Shown here: positions 34,101 to 44,692 of the stretch, in pieces | How the letters are laid out: the number at the start of each line of letters is the position of its first letter | How positions within the stretch are numbered: the first letter of the stretch is position 1 | Source: Sanghuangporus weigelae | Lineage: Eukaryota > Basidiomycota > Agaricomycetes > Hymenochaetales > Hymenochaetaceae | Reading direction: 5' to 3' | DNA length: 64,000 nucleotides | Assembly: GCA_033182465.1 (NCBI GenBank) | Contig: CP137326.1 | Location: 496,001-560,000, forward strand | Made by a program: the position numbers and the translations under genes | Notes under the pieces: model-generated | What the model was told of the DNA's origin: nothing | Database searches by the model: none | What the model saw: the letters and a program-made list of their open reading frames with translations, nothing else

Positions 34101-36523
34101 ATGCGTTGCAGTCTTACTACCCTTTCACGCGACCTCCGGACTGGTTCAACCTCAAGATTACTATACAGTGCGTTTAGAGCAAATAGGCCGCACCGATGCT
34201 ATGTGACTGGATCTGCCGCTCCCGCAAGCTCAACGGAAACTGCGAAGAACAAGTCTCGGCTATCTCCCAATGCTCGTTACTTTCTCTTAGGATCCGCTGC
34301 TACAATTGCTCTCTTTGGGCTTTCCTTTTATCTCATTCGTTCAAAATCAAGAAAAGACACGAAAGTGAAATATGGCACTGCGTTAGAATTCCAAGCCGCC
34401 GTCCGCGTTCTAGAGTTAACCTTCCCGGAAGACGACAAAGTCTCAACGGACCCAGAAGACATTATGCATCACGGGTTCTCCATGTACAACTATCATCCCG
34501 GTGCGTCCATTATTGCAATTAGTAATTCATGATTTTAATTGAAATATGCAGGTGCTGTACACAGTGTGATCGTCTACCCGGAGTCTACGGAAGACGTTGT
34601 GAAGATTGTAAAGATTGCGACAAGATTTAGAATGCCAGTCATTCCATATTCTGGTGGTACGAGCTTAGAAGGTCATACCCAAGGCGTAAGCATGCTCGTG
34701 TACGAAGTTTGCTAAAAAAAATTCAAGTTTGATATTGTAGCACGAGTATGGTGGTATCTGTGTAGACATGTCGCGGATGGATAAAATTCTGCAAATAAAC
34801 GGCGAGTCACTATCTGCATTTTGTTCAGTACTTGAAGTTGATCTTAGTTTGATTGCAGAAGCGGATAGTGACCTGGTATGTCAGCCTGGTGCAAAGTGGA
34901 TGGACATCAATGAAGCTCTCAAGAAAAAAGGTGCATTCTCTTCCTGAACTGACAGCTTAAGATGGTTTCTGATACACGGCTCGTGATAGGCATCCCATTA
35001 TTCTTTCCTGTAAGTAAATATTTCCCAGAATACGAAGCTGACTAAATTCTCGCGTGAAAAGCTTGATCCTGCTCCTGGAGCTACCATTGGCGGAATGATA
35101 TCGACAGGCTGTTCAGGAAGTAAGTCATAAGCTGGTACCAGTCAACGTCATGACTGATGGATACTTTTCGTCTTCAGCAAATGCTGTGCGGTATGGTACA
35201 GCCAAAGCTGAATGGTTCCTCAATCTGGTACGGGTTTCGTAATCTGAACATAAACGTATCATGTTCAAAATGCGCCCTTTCATAGACCGTTGTGCTACCT
35301 TCAGGAGAGATCATCAAGACGAGACGACGGGCACGCAAGTCTTCGGCAGGGTTCGACACGACAAAGTTATTTATAGGCGCTGAGGGTACTCTCGGAATTG
35401 TGACCGAAGGTCCGTTCCCTCTCATTGACAAATGTTGCATTATCTGAATTTGTTGTTCCGTTTAGCTACGCTACGGTTAGCACCTCTGCTTCCTACGACA
35501 GTCGCCGTCGTGCAGTTCCCGGATGTACGAAAAGCGGCCGAGGCCGTGAGAGACGTGATGAATCAAGGCGCTGGAATTCGTACGCTCTTCTCTGTTTGAT
35601 GATCAAGGTTGCAATTGACTTTACGTTTCTTCACAAAAACAGAATGTGTCGAGCTGGTGGACGATGACTTCATGCTCGCCACGAATAAATACGGCATGTC
35701 TGCACGAAAATGGCCCGAGAAGGACGGTCTCTTCTTCAAGTTCCAAGGTCACTCGCCCGAAGCGCTACGGGAAACGGCGAAGGTCGTAAAGAAGGTCGTG
35801 GAACGGCATGGAGGGACCGGATTTACGCTCGCTCGTAATGAGAAAGAGGCGAATGACCTGTGGACTGATCGGAAGAATGCACATTATTCGGGATGTGCTC
35901 TTGTGGAGGGTGCGAAGGGGTGGCCGACTGATGTCTGGTGAGCTTCGCTTCCTGCTTGTCGATCCGCAAGTAGTCTAAGTTATATTATCCGGATGTGGAT
36001 CAAAGCGTTCCTGTCTCGAGACTTCCTGATCTCGTCTATGAGACAAAGAAGGACCTCAAGGAAGCTGGTTTAGTCTCTACAATTGTCGGCCACGCTGGTG
36101 ACGGAAACTTTCACGCTCTCATCCTCTTCAAGGATGACGAGGAGCTTGTGAAGGTGCGTGAAGCCGTACACCGGATGGTTGAGCGAGCCATTGCGCTTGA
36201 TGGGACATGTAAGTCTCCCAGATAGATGTTTCTATCTAACGTGATGGAGTGTACTAATACTCTGAATTGATGAAATGCAGGTACGGGCGAGCACGGCGTA
36301 GGCGTCGGGAAGAGAGAGTTTCTTTACGAAGAGCTTGGAGAAGGGACCGTTGAGCTCATGAAGACTATTAAACGCACGATTGACCCATTGGGTCTATTTA
36401 ATCCCGGGAAGGTCGGTCTCATTCCTACGTCACTGCAAGTGGCCTTGACGACAGACACTGACGAGCCGGTAACTATCACAGTTATATCCTGATAAGCCGA
36501 CCGAGCATCCCAAATTGCACTGA
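34101..36523 (+). CDS. DLD1: D-lactate dehydrogenase (cytochrome), mitochondrial
   Basis: The start [20 protein letters not shown] is an Arg/Ser-rich presequence. A single membrane helix ([20 protein letters not shown]) follows. The FAD-binding PCMH domain includes [37 protein letters not shown], and [20 protein letters not shown]. The C-terminal FAD-oxidase domain has [15 protein letters not shown] and [19 protein letters not shown], the substrate and cofactor signatures of the family. The protein oxidises D-lactate to pyruvate and passes electrons to cytochrome c at the inner mitochondrial membrane. About ten introns interrupt it; the short last exon begins at 36482 and ends with a TGA at 36521. 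One intron near 35939-36004 needs the acceptor ATCAAAG to join DVC to [10 protein letters not shown]. Confidence 0.92.
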
Positions 36524-36908
36524 GACCAGTGGTAGAAGAGAATTAGACTGTACTGTATTTTACAGGATGGTTGTAGGCTTCGTTCGCACGCGTAGGACTC
36601 TGTAGTATAACGACTGAGGTTGAGTTTTGCGGTTGTTGTTGTCATTCAGGTGTACACATTATCTTTTGGATTATTGACAAATCCCTGCTCTACATCTCTT
36701 CGTTTTGGCGTGCGACAAAGTGAACCGTACAGGAAGTGATATGACGAACTGGTGACAGAACAGCAAAGTGAATACAAGCAAGGTTGTAAGAAGCAGAGTC
36801 GGGTAGTACAGGTTTACTTTTCTTTCGGGTAAGCCACCCCAGCATCCTATTAGCCCTGAATCGTCCAAAGCTAGTGACATATTTGCAAATCGGATATAAA
36901 GCTACCTT
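36524..36908. other. Convergent intergenic region
   Basis: About 385 bases between the D-lactate dehydrogenase and eIF3e 3' ends. It should carry both polyadenylation regions. No gene is seen. Confidence 0.45.
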
Positions 36909-38537
36909 TCATCGAGCGCCTTCAACAACAGCAGGCTGTGCCTCAGCAGCACCTTGTGCAGACTTCTCCAAGACAGTTTTCTCTATTGCTGCACCTATGG
37001 CTTGCGTACGGAATGCAAGGCCGCGCGTCTTCTCGATGACGTTTTGGTATACGGGTACCGGTGGGCGGTTGATCTCGATGATATTCTGTTACAGCGAGAA
37101 TAATAGCGTTAGAATGGTATTGCGAGGCAACATAGGATACGAACCTTCTCGAGGTCAATTTTGGCGTCTGCGCCCATTCGGGTTTCGCGAATGAGGTTGA
37201 CAATCCATTTTTCGCCTTCGTCTCGGGAGAGGTTAAGGCGCTCAGATAGATCACTAAAATACAATGTTCAAACGATACCCTTCAAACGATAAAGAAACGA
37301 AACTCACGCAATATCGATCTTGTGGTGAATCCGGCAGTACGCCTCGCTAATCAAGTACCGCGCATTATCCAAGAAATCATCCTTGAACTCCTGTAGGAAG
37401 AAATCATTCTCAACTACCTGAACCGCAGTCGTTAGCTCTCGCTGCGCCGCCTCAAAGTCGAATTCCAAATAAAGTTCTTTCAGGAATTTGGTGATTGGAT
37501 CGGAATATTGGTATTCCTCCGCCTGGACGACTTTGACGATTTCCTTTAGCGAGTGACGCACGCGAGAGGAAGTCGACCCGCCTGCAGCGCTGGCTTTGCG
37601 GGAGAGCACTGCAGCAGTAGCGAGGTATCGCAGAATCCATGGACACGCATTTTGGATGGTGTTGAGGTATGAGGGCGCGAGGAAGGTTTCGAGAAGCTGT
37701 GTGCGTCCCTGCGAGTGGTTGAAATACACGAATAACGACCAATGCAGCATCCAAGTGCGTGCTTGCAACTGGCCAAGCATAGCACCTTCAGCAGATGTCG
37801 TTAATGACGGCGTAGGCGACCGAGAGTCGATGATTTCCCGCAGCTCATTGAGCTGCTCAAGAGCGGTATCCCATTTTCCTGTAAGGATGTCCGAGGCAAG
37901 TTTACCCCAGAGTGCGGAGAGATTTAGATCATTGTCCGTCGACAGGACGCGGAAATGGTATAGATAATCCGCAGCACCACTGTAGTTCCCATACGAGTAC
38001 TGGAATTGGCCGAAGTGATAAAGCGCATTGATTTGTTCCAATGTGAGCTGTTAAAAACAACGTCAATGTATCTCGTTGAAGAGTACCGTTAACGAAACTT
38101 GACATACGTTATAATGATCCTTTAAGTACTGCAAATTCTGCATCTTGTCTTGTCGCAGGGCCTGCGCAACGTCAGGATTTTCAATCACATCTAATACAGC
38201 CTGGGCCTCCTGTTCTAATCGCTCGTTCGTCGAGACGGCGTTTTCACGCTTCCTCGCAAGTTCTGCATGCAATTCGATATTCTGCGTCAGACACCTGCAC
38301 CACCAATAAACGACGCATACGCAACGTACCATCGGGTGTCTCCTGATCAGGATGAAGCTGCTCAAACAATGCTACGCAGTAGTCGACCATGTTCGTGCCC
38401 TTCGCAAGTTCATATTGCGCTGCACGTACTTGGTCCTCTGGGAAAAGCGCTGTTTCTGTTAAATGAGCGAGGAGGGGGAAAGCAAGGTGGCGATCGAGGT
38501 AAGGTATTATTGTCTTCGTTAAGTCATATTCGGCCAT
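36909..38537 (-). CDS. INT6: Translation initiation factor eIF3 subunit e (Int6)
   Basis: The start [20 protein letters not shown] is the diagnostic eIF3e N-terminus. Next are [19 protein letters not shown], the helix-rich [20 protein letters not shown] and [19 protein letters not shown], then [20 protein letters not shown]. The PCI domain runs through [18 protein letters not shown] and, after an intron, [20 protein letters not shown]. The last exon holds [20 protein letters not shown]. Intron 1 is 38263-38329, where the acceptor TGCATGCAG joins PD to [10 protein letters not shown]. The protein is a core subunit of the eIF3 octamer and helps recruit the 40S ribosome to mRNA. The length is about 440 residues, normal for the family. 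Confidence 0.94.
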
Positions 38538-39429
38538 CGTGGATGTTGGTGAATGTTGAGCTCGTCCTCAACGCCTGCGAAGTGTTCGTTCACGGGAAAT
38601 TTAGAGTTTGAGAAGCCTGAGAACTAGATGCCTCTTTCGTGTTCATCCAGATGACTCTAGACATGATGACTACTTCATGACTATATCTTCGGTATGGCCC
38701 GCCTGGGTTGACGCTTTGCTTATCTGGCAAGAGGATGTCGCTACCGGCCATTTATGTGGAACAACCCTGTTCTGTACTGGCGATGTCGCTTCAAGGTCTG
38801 CGGCGGATTGGCTTTTTTACAAACTAATATTAATCCCAGGAGCTGAACTTTGTGGCGAGTATTACCGTATCGAAACCGACGAGCAAAGTACATGCCAAAA
38901 CGGTTGCATCCAGAACTGTTGTGCCACGAAAGCGCCATTCGTGGCGATAGAGCCCGGAGAAACAGATTCCTGTCTTCTGGATCATTCAATCTCAGTCTGG
39001 TTGTGCTGTTATAATGAACTGTGTTCTTGTACAGCTTCGATCAATGATTGCACTATACAATAACTTATCGAAGCCTTGGCTTGGATGCTGGACAGAGCTG
39101 GTTTGGGTTTCTTATCCGTTCATCCCCCCGCCGCCGCCGGAAAAGTTCCGCAAGAAGGCTAGCTCATGCGCTCTAGCCTTTAATTACAGCACGCATATGT
39201 GGTCTATAGAAGTGCAGACCACACGATTCACAACTACGGATCCAACGAGACTATCCTAAACTGTGGGTATATCCCGGCGTGAGGTGACCCCTTATCTCAT
39301 CAGCAGCGAAATGAAACTATAAAGGATGGTCTGGTATCGAATGGACTCCATTCCAAAAGGATCTGGAGACCTCCCTCTTCAAGACCCGCCTTGCCCTTCT
39401 CCCAACTCGCATCTAATCGCCAATCCACG
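38538..39429. other. Divergent intergenic region, eIF3e and KNH-like genes
   Basis: About 890 bases containing two promoters. A plus-strand frame at 38608-39063 (151 codons) is rich in Cys but has no recognisable domain or signal peptide, and I do not call it a gene. A TATA-like element close to the KNH-like gene is listed separately. Confidence 0.45.
39318..39323 (+). promoter_or_regulatory. TATA box of KNH-like gene 1
   Basis: TATAAA sits 112 bases upstream of the ATG at 39430. The paralog at 48205-48736 has a TATATAA element at a similar distance. Confidence 0.55.
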
Positions 39430-39965
39430 ATGCTCTCTCTGCGTGCTCTTGCTACTATCATTGCTAGCTCTGCAGCACTGTTCTCGTTCGCAAGGGCTTC
39501 GCCATCAGTAGAACGTCGGGACGTCTGGGTGCCACAGGTCCTGTATCCACGCGCGAACATCGTCTGGAAAACGGGCTATCGACACAATGTCACTTGGGAT
39601 ACGTCGTCACAACCCGAGCAGATTACGAATCCTGTTGGAAGAATACAGCTACGCAGAAGTGGCTCAACGTTCCGTAAGTAAATTCTTCAACAGATAACTT
39701 GTGTCTTTAGTTCTAAAGGAATATTGTGGATTGATGAAACGAAATCACTAGCCGATGTCCTCCAAGATGGTTTCCAACTGACCGACGGTCGTGTTGAGAT
39801 TACGGTCCCTGAGGTCTCGCCCGGCTGTGGGTACCAGATTGTCCGTAAGTGCATGTTCATGTGGACGTTGAGGCCTGGATTAATTGATGACCTGTGTCTT
39901 TTGAAGTTTTCGGCGACTCCGGTAACTTCAGCCCGGAGTTCATCATCGCTTCTGAAGGCGACTGA
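39430..39965 (+). CDS. Small secreted Kre9/KNH1-like protein 1
   Basis: Three exons (39430-39673, 39752-39844, 39907-39965) encode 131 residues. An N-terminal signal peptide (SLRALATIIASSAALFSFAR) is followed by DVWVPQVLYPRANIVWKTGY, RHNVTWDTSSQPEQITNPVG, DVLQDGFQLTDGRVEITVPE and GYQIVLFGDSGNFSPEF. The P...I.W..G...NVTWDTS pattern belongs to the Kre9/KNH N-terminal domain found in small fungal secreted and cell-wall proteins. There is no Ser/Thr-rich stalk and no GPI-anchor signal, so it is probably secreted. One N-glycosylation site (NVT) is kept in both copies. It is paralogous to the gene at 48205-48736, with introns at identical places. Confidence 0.83.
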
Positions 39966-40696
39966 TTCTGGAAACAAGGCGATCATTGGTGTTTCTGCTC
40001 TCGGCTTAACTAGATGACGCATGGTCTGGCTTCAAGATATAGGGCCCATTTAGCACTTTTCACCCTCCGTTCTCTATTTTCTTTGGCACGATGACAACTC
40101 TGCCCTCTTTTCTTATCATTATTAACTGCCATACTAATCTTGTGGGTGTGTACTTTTGTAACGTCTGTACCACTTGGACTTCTCTTTTGAACTTGTTATA
40201 GACATTGATGGGTATGCTTTATATTGTACCACCGTATAGAATATAGACAAAATTTGAATACCACATAACACACTCTCATACCTCCGTTCACCTGTTTTGC
40301 GAGTTACAAGCCTGTCAGACAATAGAGAACATGCGGTGGAATCAACATTAGCTGAAGCCGATCATCTTCAGACACGATCGATCGACATCCAAGCTCCCAA
40401 GCTCTTTCAACATCACTACCGAATAACGGGCTAGAGTTGATGTCGCCCATTTTTGGAATATCCTGCAACAGGGCGACCTCCTGAATTCCTCCGAAGTTCC
40501 AGCGATAGGCAACTTGCTGCAAAAGTTTACGATGCTGGTTCATCGCGCGTTATATACGCAACTCATCTATATTCTATTATAATCCTCCCTTGAACACCGT
40601 ATTTCATTAGGATGTGGATACGAGTAAGTCCGGTCGACAACGCAACAGGCCCATGTAAAGTACAGTACCGACAACCAGCATGTCGAACATAGATGA
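39966..40696. other. Convergent intergenic region
   Basis: About 730 bases between the KNH-like and AVL9 3' ends. A minus-strand frame at 40304-40543 starts with a true ATG and has 79 codons of ordinary composition, but no domain and no splice partner; it is not called. The part 40080-40270 is AT-rich. Confidence 0.4.
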
Positions 40697-43600
40697 TCAC
40701 AGCGCCATCCCGGGCTGTACATCATCATTGCTCCGTACACTCGGACTTCGAGGCGGTTGAAATTCTCCCAGATTCCGAGGCTGAAAAGACGGGCCATCAC
40801 TGTCGCCAATCAGTCCTTTCGAAATCTTGGTTTGTATTGGAGGCGGTTGAGGTGATGTGGGCTTTGCAGGTGCGCTCTTGCCGAAGGACCAGGAGGAGAA
40901 TAGGCCGGTCAATGGAGTTGATGCGGTTGTGGAGTCGTTGCCATCGGCGGCACTGCCGTTTCCTTGTTTGTGTACTGCGCCTTCAACGATGTGAGACGTA
41001 CTGGTCGGACTCTCCACCAACGACTTTTCAGTCTGTGGGCTCGTCGCACTACTCTGGCCAGGCACACTTGACGCACTTGACACACTATCGGTACGTGGAG
41101 CAGAAAGCCGGGCTGTCCGTTGCGAAATGAAAGATCCGATACTCGACCCCCACGCACCAATCGTCGCTTTGGCATCAGTAGCAACGGCCGATGCAGGTGA
41201 CGGCTGTGTTGCAGAGTTGTTGTTCGATAAAGACAGAGGTCTCAAGCCGGTTCCGGACTGCGAGAAAGTCGAAAATGTTGAGGAGCGTGTGCTCTTCATT
41301 CCTGAATTTGTTGCTGCATCTCCATTGGAACCGGCCTTCGAAAGATCGGCTTCGGAGCGAGAGATCTCAATCGGTGTACTCGAGATAGTTCCCGTTTCTG
41401 TGGATGATAGGGAACTCGTCGAGCGCTGCGCCCAGCGTCCACGAACTCCATCGACGGCCTTGAGGAAGTTGGTCGAACCCGTTGCAAATGTCCGAGAAAG
41501 CGCCTCTCGTGCAGGTGTCAACTGCTCTTGAATGTGCAGATCTTGTAAACCTTCTTGTAGACGGAGACCTATATCCTCGACTACGCTTGGTTTCCCAGAG
41601 CAAGGATGCCGTGCTTCGATTATGTCGAAGATCATAGGGTCTGTAATGCGGTTCCAGACTTCGAAGGCGTTTGTCCGGCGGAACTCCGCGATCCATTGAG
41701 GGTTGAAATCTTGGATAGAGTTTGCGTCGCCGCCATCTGAGTAATGGTTAGTCAGTCTGTGAAGTTTGAGAATTTAAAAAAGATTAATCTACCAGCTCCT
41801 GTGATGACGACGTCTGATCGCGAGCTCTTCGTCAGAAAATCGGCGTATTTGACCGACGCCAGAGCAGCACTGATGTATTCCTCGAACTGCGATATTGGAG
41901 TCAATATCCATCCTAAATCAGCAAGTGACGCTCAAACCTTCGTCCGAATGTAATCATCGCTGCCTTTGAATCTGAGGAACAATAAAATAAGCTTTCGTTT
42001 GAGTCGACTGAGAAGAATATGCTTACTGCATAGTCGAAGAGCGATTAGGATCAGTGTCGTTCCATCCTTCGTTGACATCTTTCACAATATCATCCATCCA
42101 CTTTCTGTCGGCTGAAGTCAATGCCACAAGACGCTCCAGTTGTGGATCTCGGAACTCGAAAGTGTTGGTCTCAATCTATCAAATGAATGTCGGTGTGATA
42201 GGTACCGAGTGCCTCGTAAACCAACTCACGTTTATAAGGAGATCGATTTCCTTGTTTTGGGTAACGATTGTATTCGTACTGCCGCAAAGATAACTTCGAG
42301 TGTCCTTTACGAGGTCAACTTGTTGTAAAGGAAGATATGGCTGGAAGAAAGCATCCTAATAGAGCATTAGCTACGTTCTAGCATCAATTTATAAGCTCAC
42401 CTTCCCGAAAATATCTAACGGAAGGCCGAGATATGCCATTAAACTTTTTCTATCGCTAGTTTTAAGTGAGGTGGGTGGTGATAGAGTACGCGCTCGTGAA
42501 GCAAGTGGAGGAGAGCCGCAATCATCAAGATTCTGCAAAAGTCCTGTGATATCTTTAAATGGACTGTAACAAGAACTAATTAGGAGAACTTACCGGGTAT
42601 CAATGAAATTAGGGAATATTGGTATGCGCAAAGTGTTTCTACGGGGTGACCATAGAACATAATCTGCACATCAACGTTAGACAGCTTGCTATCATGCGGG
42701 GAATTGGCACGGACCCGTTTCTGAAGAATAAGAGATTTCAACAAGAGCAAAGTCCGGGATCGGAACTTATGGACGAGCTCCCGTCTAGACAAAGAATGAG
42801 AATAGAATCATTATAGTGTTTGCTGTTACGCACAAATTGGTACCTTATACATTCAATATTAGGCGACGGATCACACAACAAGCAGGAGAACCAAACTTAC
42901 CCATGTATAATGCGCTCTCAGTCAGCTGGTTGCGTAATGACGTTTCAAGGGAAGTTTTGAAATCAATAAGGATACCAGTTTCCCGGAAGTCTCTATATAG
43001 AAATTAAATAGCCGGAAATGTTCTCTGGAAATGATTTTCACCTTTGACTGAATAAAGCCTGCGTAACAACGCCCAGCCTGTCACGAATAGCACCAAAGAC
43101 CGGCTTTGAAGCAAGAATAACGACCGCTTTCTGAACCGTCGATCGAGTAACATCTTCATCCTTGACCAGGAGGTCGGAAGTTCTGATCTGACGATTACAG
43201 GAAATCCCAAAGATGGTCGTTGGATGCGGTGATGCAGGAACGAGATGAAAATATGAATAATCCACGCTGCTCTGGAGCGGATATGAGTTATTTACGTGAA
43301 AAAAGGACAAACCTAAGCTCACAAGATGAGCGCCGTCAGGTAAGGCAAGGAAAGGCAAGATTGCCGCCAGGTGTTCATCATCAAACAAAGCACCATCACT
43401 GAATTCGATCTTTGGCCCGACCTTCCAAAAACTCTGATATTAGCAAAGATCTTAGATGAAGGCAGAGTGACATACCAGATGATTGAAGTCAATGAGGGCA
43501 ACGCCAGGCACTATCGGCCCAATAGGCGGTTCGATGAGTTTCGATTCTGGACGCGCTTTTCGTGAAGATGTAGACGAATAAGAAACCATGGACGCAGTGT

Positions 43601-44003
43601 CAGTCTCATACATTGCTTGCGTAGGAGGATATTTGATAGAAGAGGTTGTAAGGGAAGTTTGAGAGCTTCTCCGGGTCTCGTCATGGCTCAGGCTCGAACT
43701 GGACGGTGAGGTTACCTGTTCTTTCATGTCTGTTGACTCGGTATCCACCATATCAATCGTTCTAGGACTCCCCTTTTCAGGGCTATCGAACACATGGAAG
43801 TCTGCGACTGTCGGTGTGTTTGCCTGAGCCGCAATGAAAGTCGTCTCTGCGCGTGAATCACGTCGGGAATGTACCGAGTCTCTAGGCGAAGAAAGCGATA
43901 TTGAACGCTGCGATCCCTGATCAGAAAGCTCGTTGTCCGAATCATCACGACCAAAGTCGGGACGTCTAGGTGAAGGCGATGGTGAAAGGCGTAGTCCGGA
44001 CAT
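40697..44003 (-). CDS. AVL9: AVL9-family DENN-like secretory protein
   Basis: The N-terminal ~150 residues are Ser-rich and unordered. The conserved part begins with GPIVPGVALIDFNHL joined to VGPKIEFSDGALFDDEHLAA and AILPFLALPDGAH, then YSYFHLVPASPHPTTIFGIS with CNRQIRTSDLLV. These are the opening blocks of Avl9, a DENN-related protein of late Golgi-to-plasma-membrane transport. Later blocks are AVVILASKPVFGAIRDRLG, LVHKFRSRTLLLLKSLILQK, ETLCAYQYSLISLIP and YLCGSTNTIV. A long Ser/Thr-rich C-terminus (40700-41500) ends at 40697. At least ten introns are present. Exon limits were taken from frame continuity. Confidence 0.88.
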
Positions 44004-44692
44004 GCTGAGTAGAGAGGCGAGTGTGCTGGTGTGAAGGTGCTAATGAGAACTTCTAAAGAAGCGCTGAGGAGCTGCTTTCCAGCCGGATGCCGATCGCGTC
44101 GCGAATCATAAAGCGTGACCGGACTCAGCACATAAAAGTCACGAATAGTCACAAAGTAATTCTATCACACCGAACCTTCTGTGCTATGATAGACTCTCGG
44201 GATTACTTATAGGTTCCTGCATAACATCCAGGGAGTTAGACGGATGCGTCAATCGCCTATATCAGACCAGTATAATGATGATAACGGACTCGGAGTTGCG
44301 CAAAAGCGGCATCATTCAACTGATTTTTTTTGCGCGCCCTTATTGATATGCTTACAAAGCAAACACTTGGAATGGAATCCTCTCCTCCCCACACCTCTGG
44401 TGGTAACGACCGTCTACTGCGCATCCAGCACCGCGCGAGCCTCGTGAAGATTGTAAACACAATAAAAGAACTTGAGCGATTGATTTCGCTGCAACGAAAC
44501 GGTGTTATATCCCAACGCGAATCATCCTATTCGCCGACTACAAACCAATCTCTCGCCTGATGGTGCAGAGGATTGGTGATCCGGCTTACTACAACTCGTA
44601 CCTCCTCTGTAAGCATGTCAACTCTCTGTCTGGGAAAGTTCTTCACGTCGCTGACTTTGCAAAAACTCCGTTTCAAGTCCGAGGCAGGAGTC
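44004..44692. other. Divergent intergenic region, AVL9 and MFS genes
   Basis: About 690 bases with two promoters and 5' UTRs. Short frames at 44244-44566 are open on the plus strand but lack family resemblance, and may be 5' UTR of the MFS gene. Confidence 0.45.

Noticed and set aside
33824-34177. Plus-strand frame in the DHHC/D-lactate dehydrogenase promoter
   Set aside because: It overlaps the true start of the dehydrogenase in another frame and contains no domain.
38608-39063. Cys-rich 151-codon frame upstream of KNH-like gene 1
   Set aside because: It lacks a signal peptide, a regular Cys spacing and a splice partner, and it lies in a divergent promoter region.
41127-41531. Long plus-strand frame opposite the AVL9 C-terminus
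   Set aside because: It is antisense to the Ser-rich coding exon of AVL9. The composition mirrors the opposite strand and there is no independent domain.
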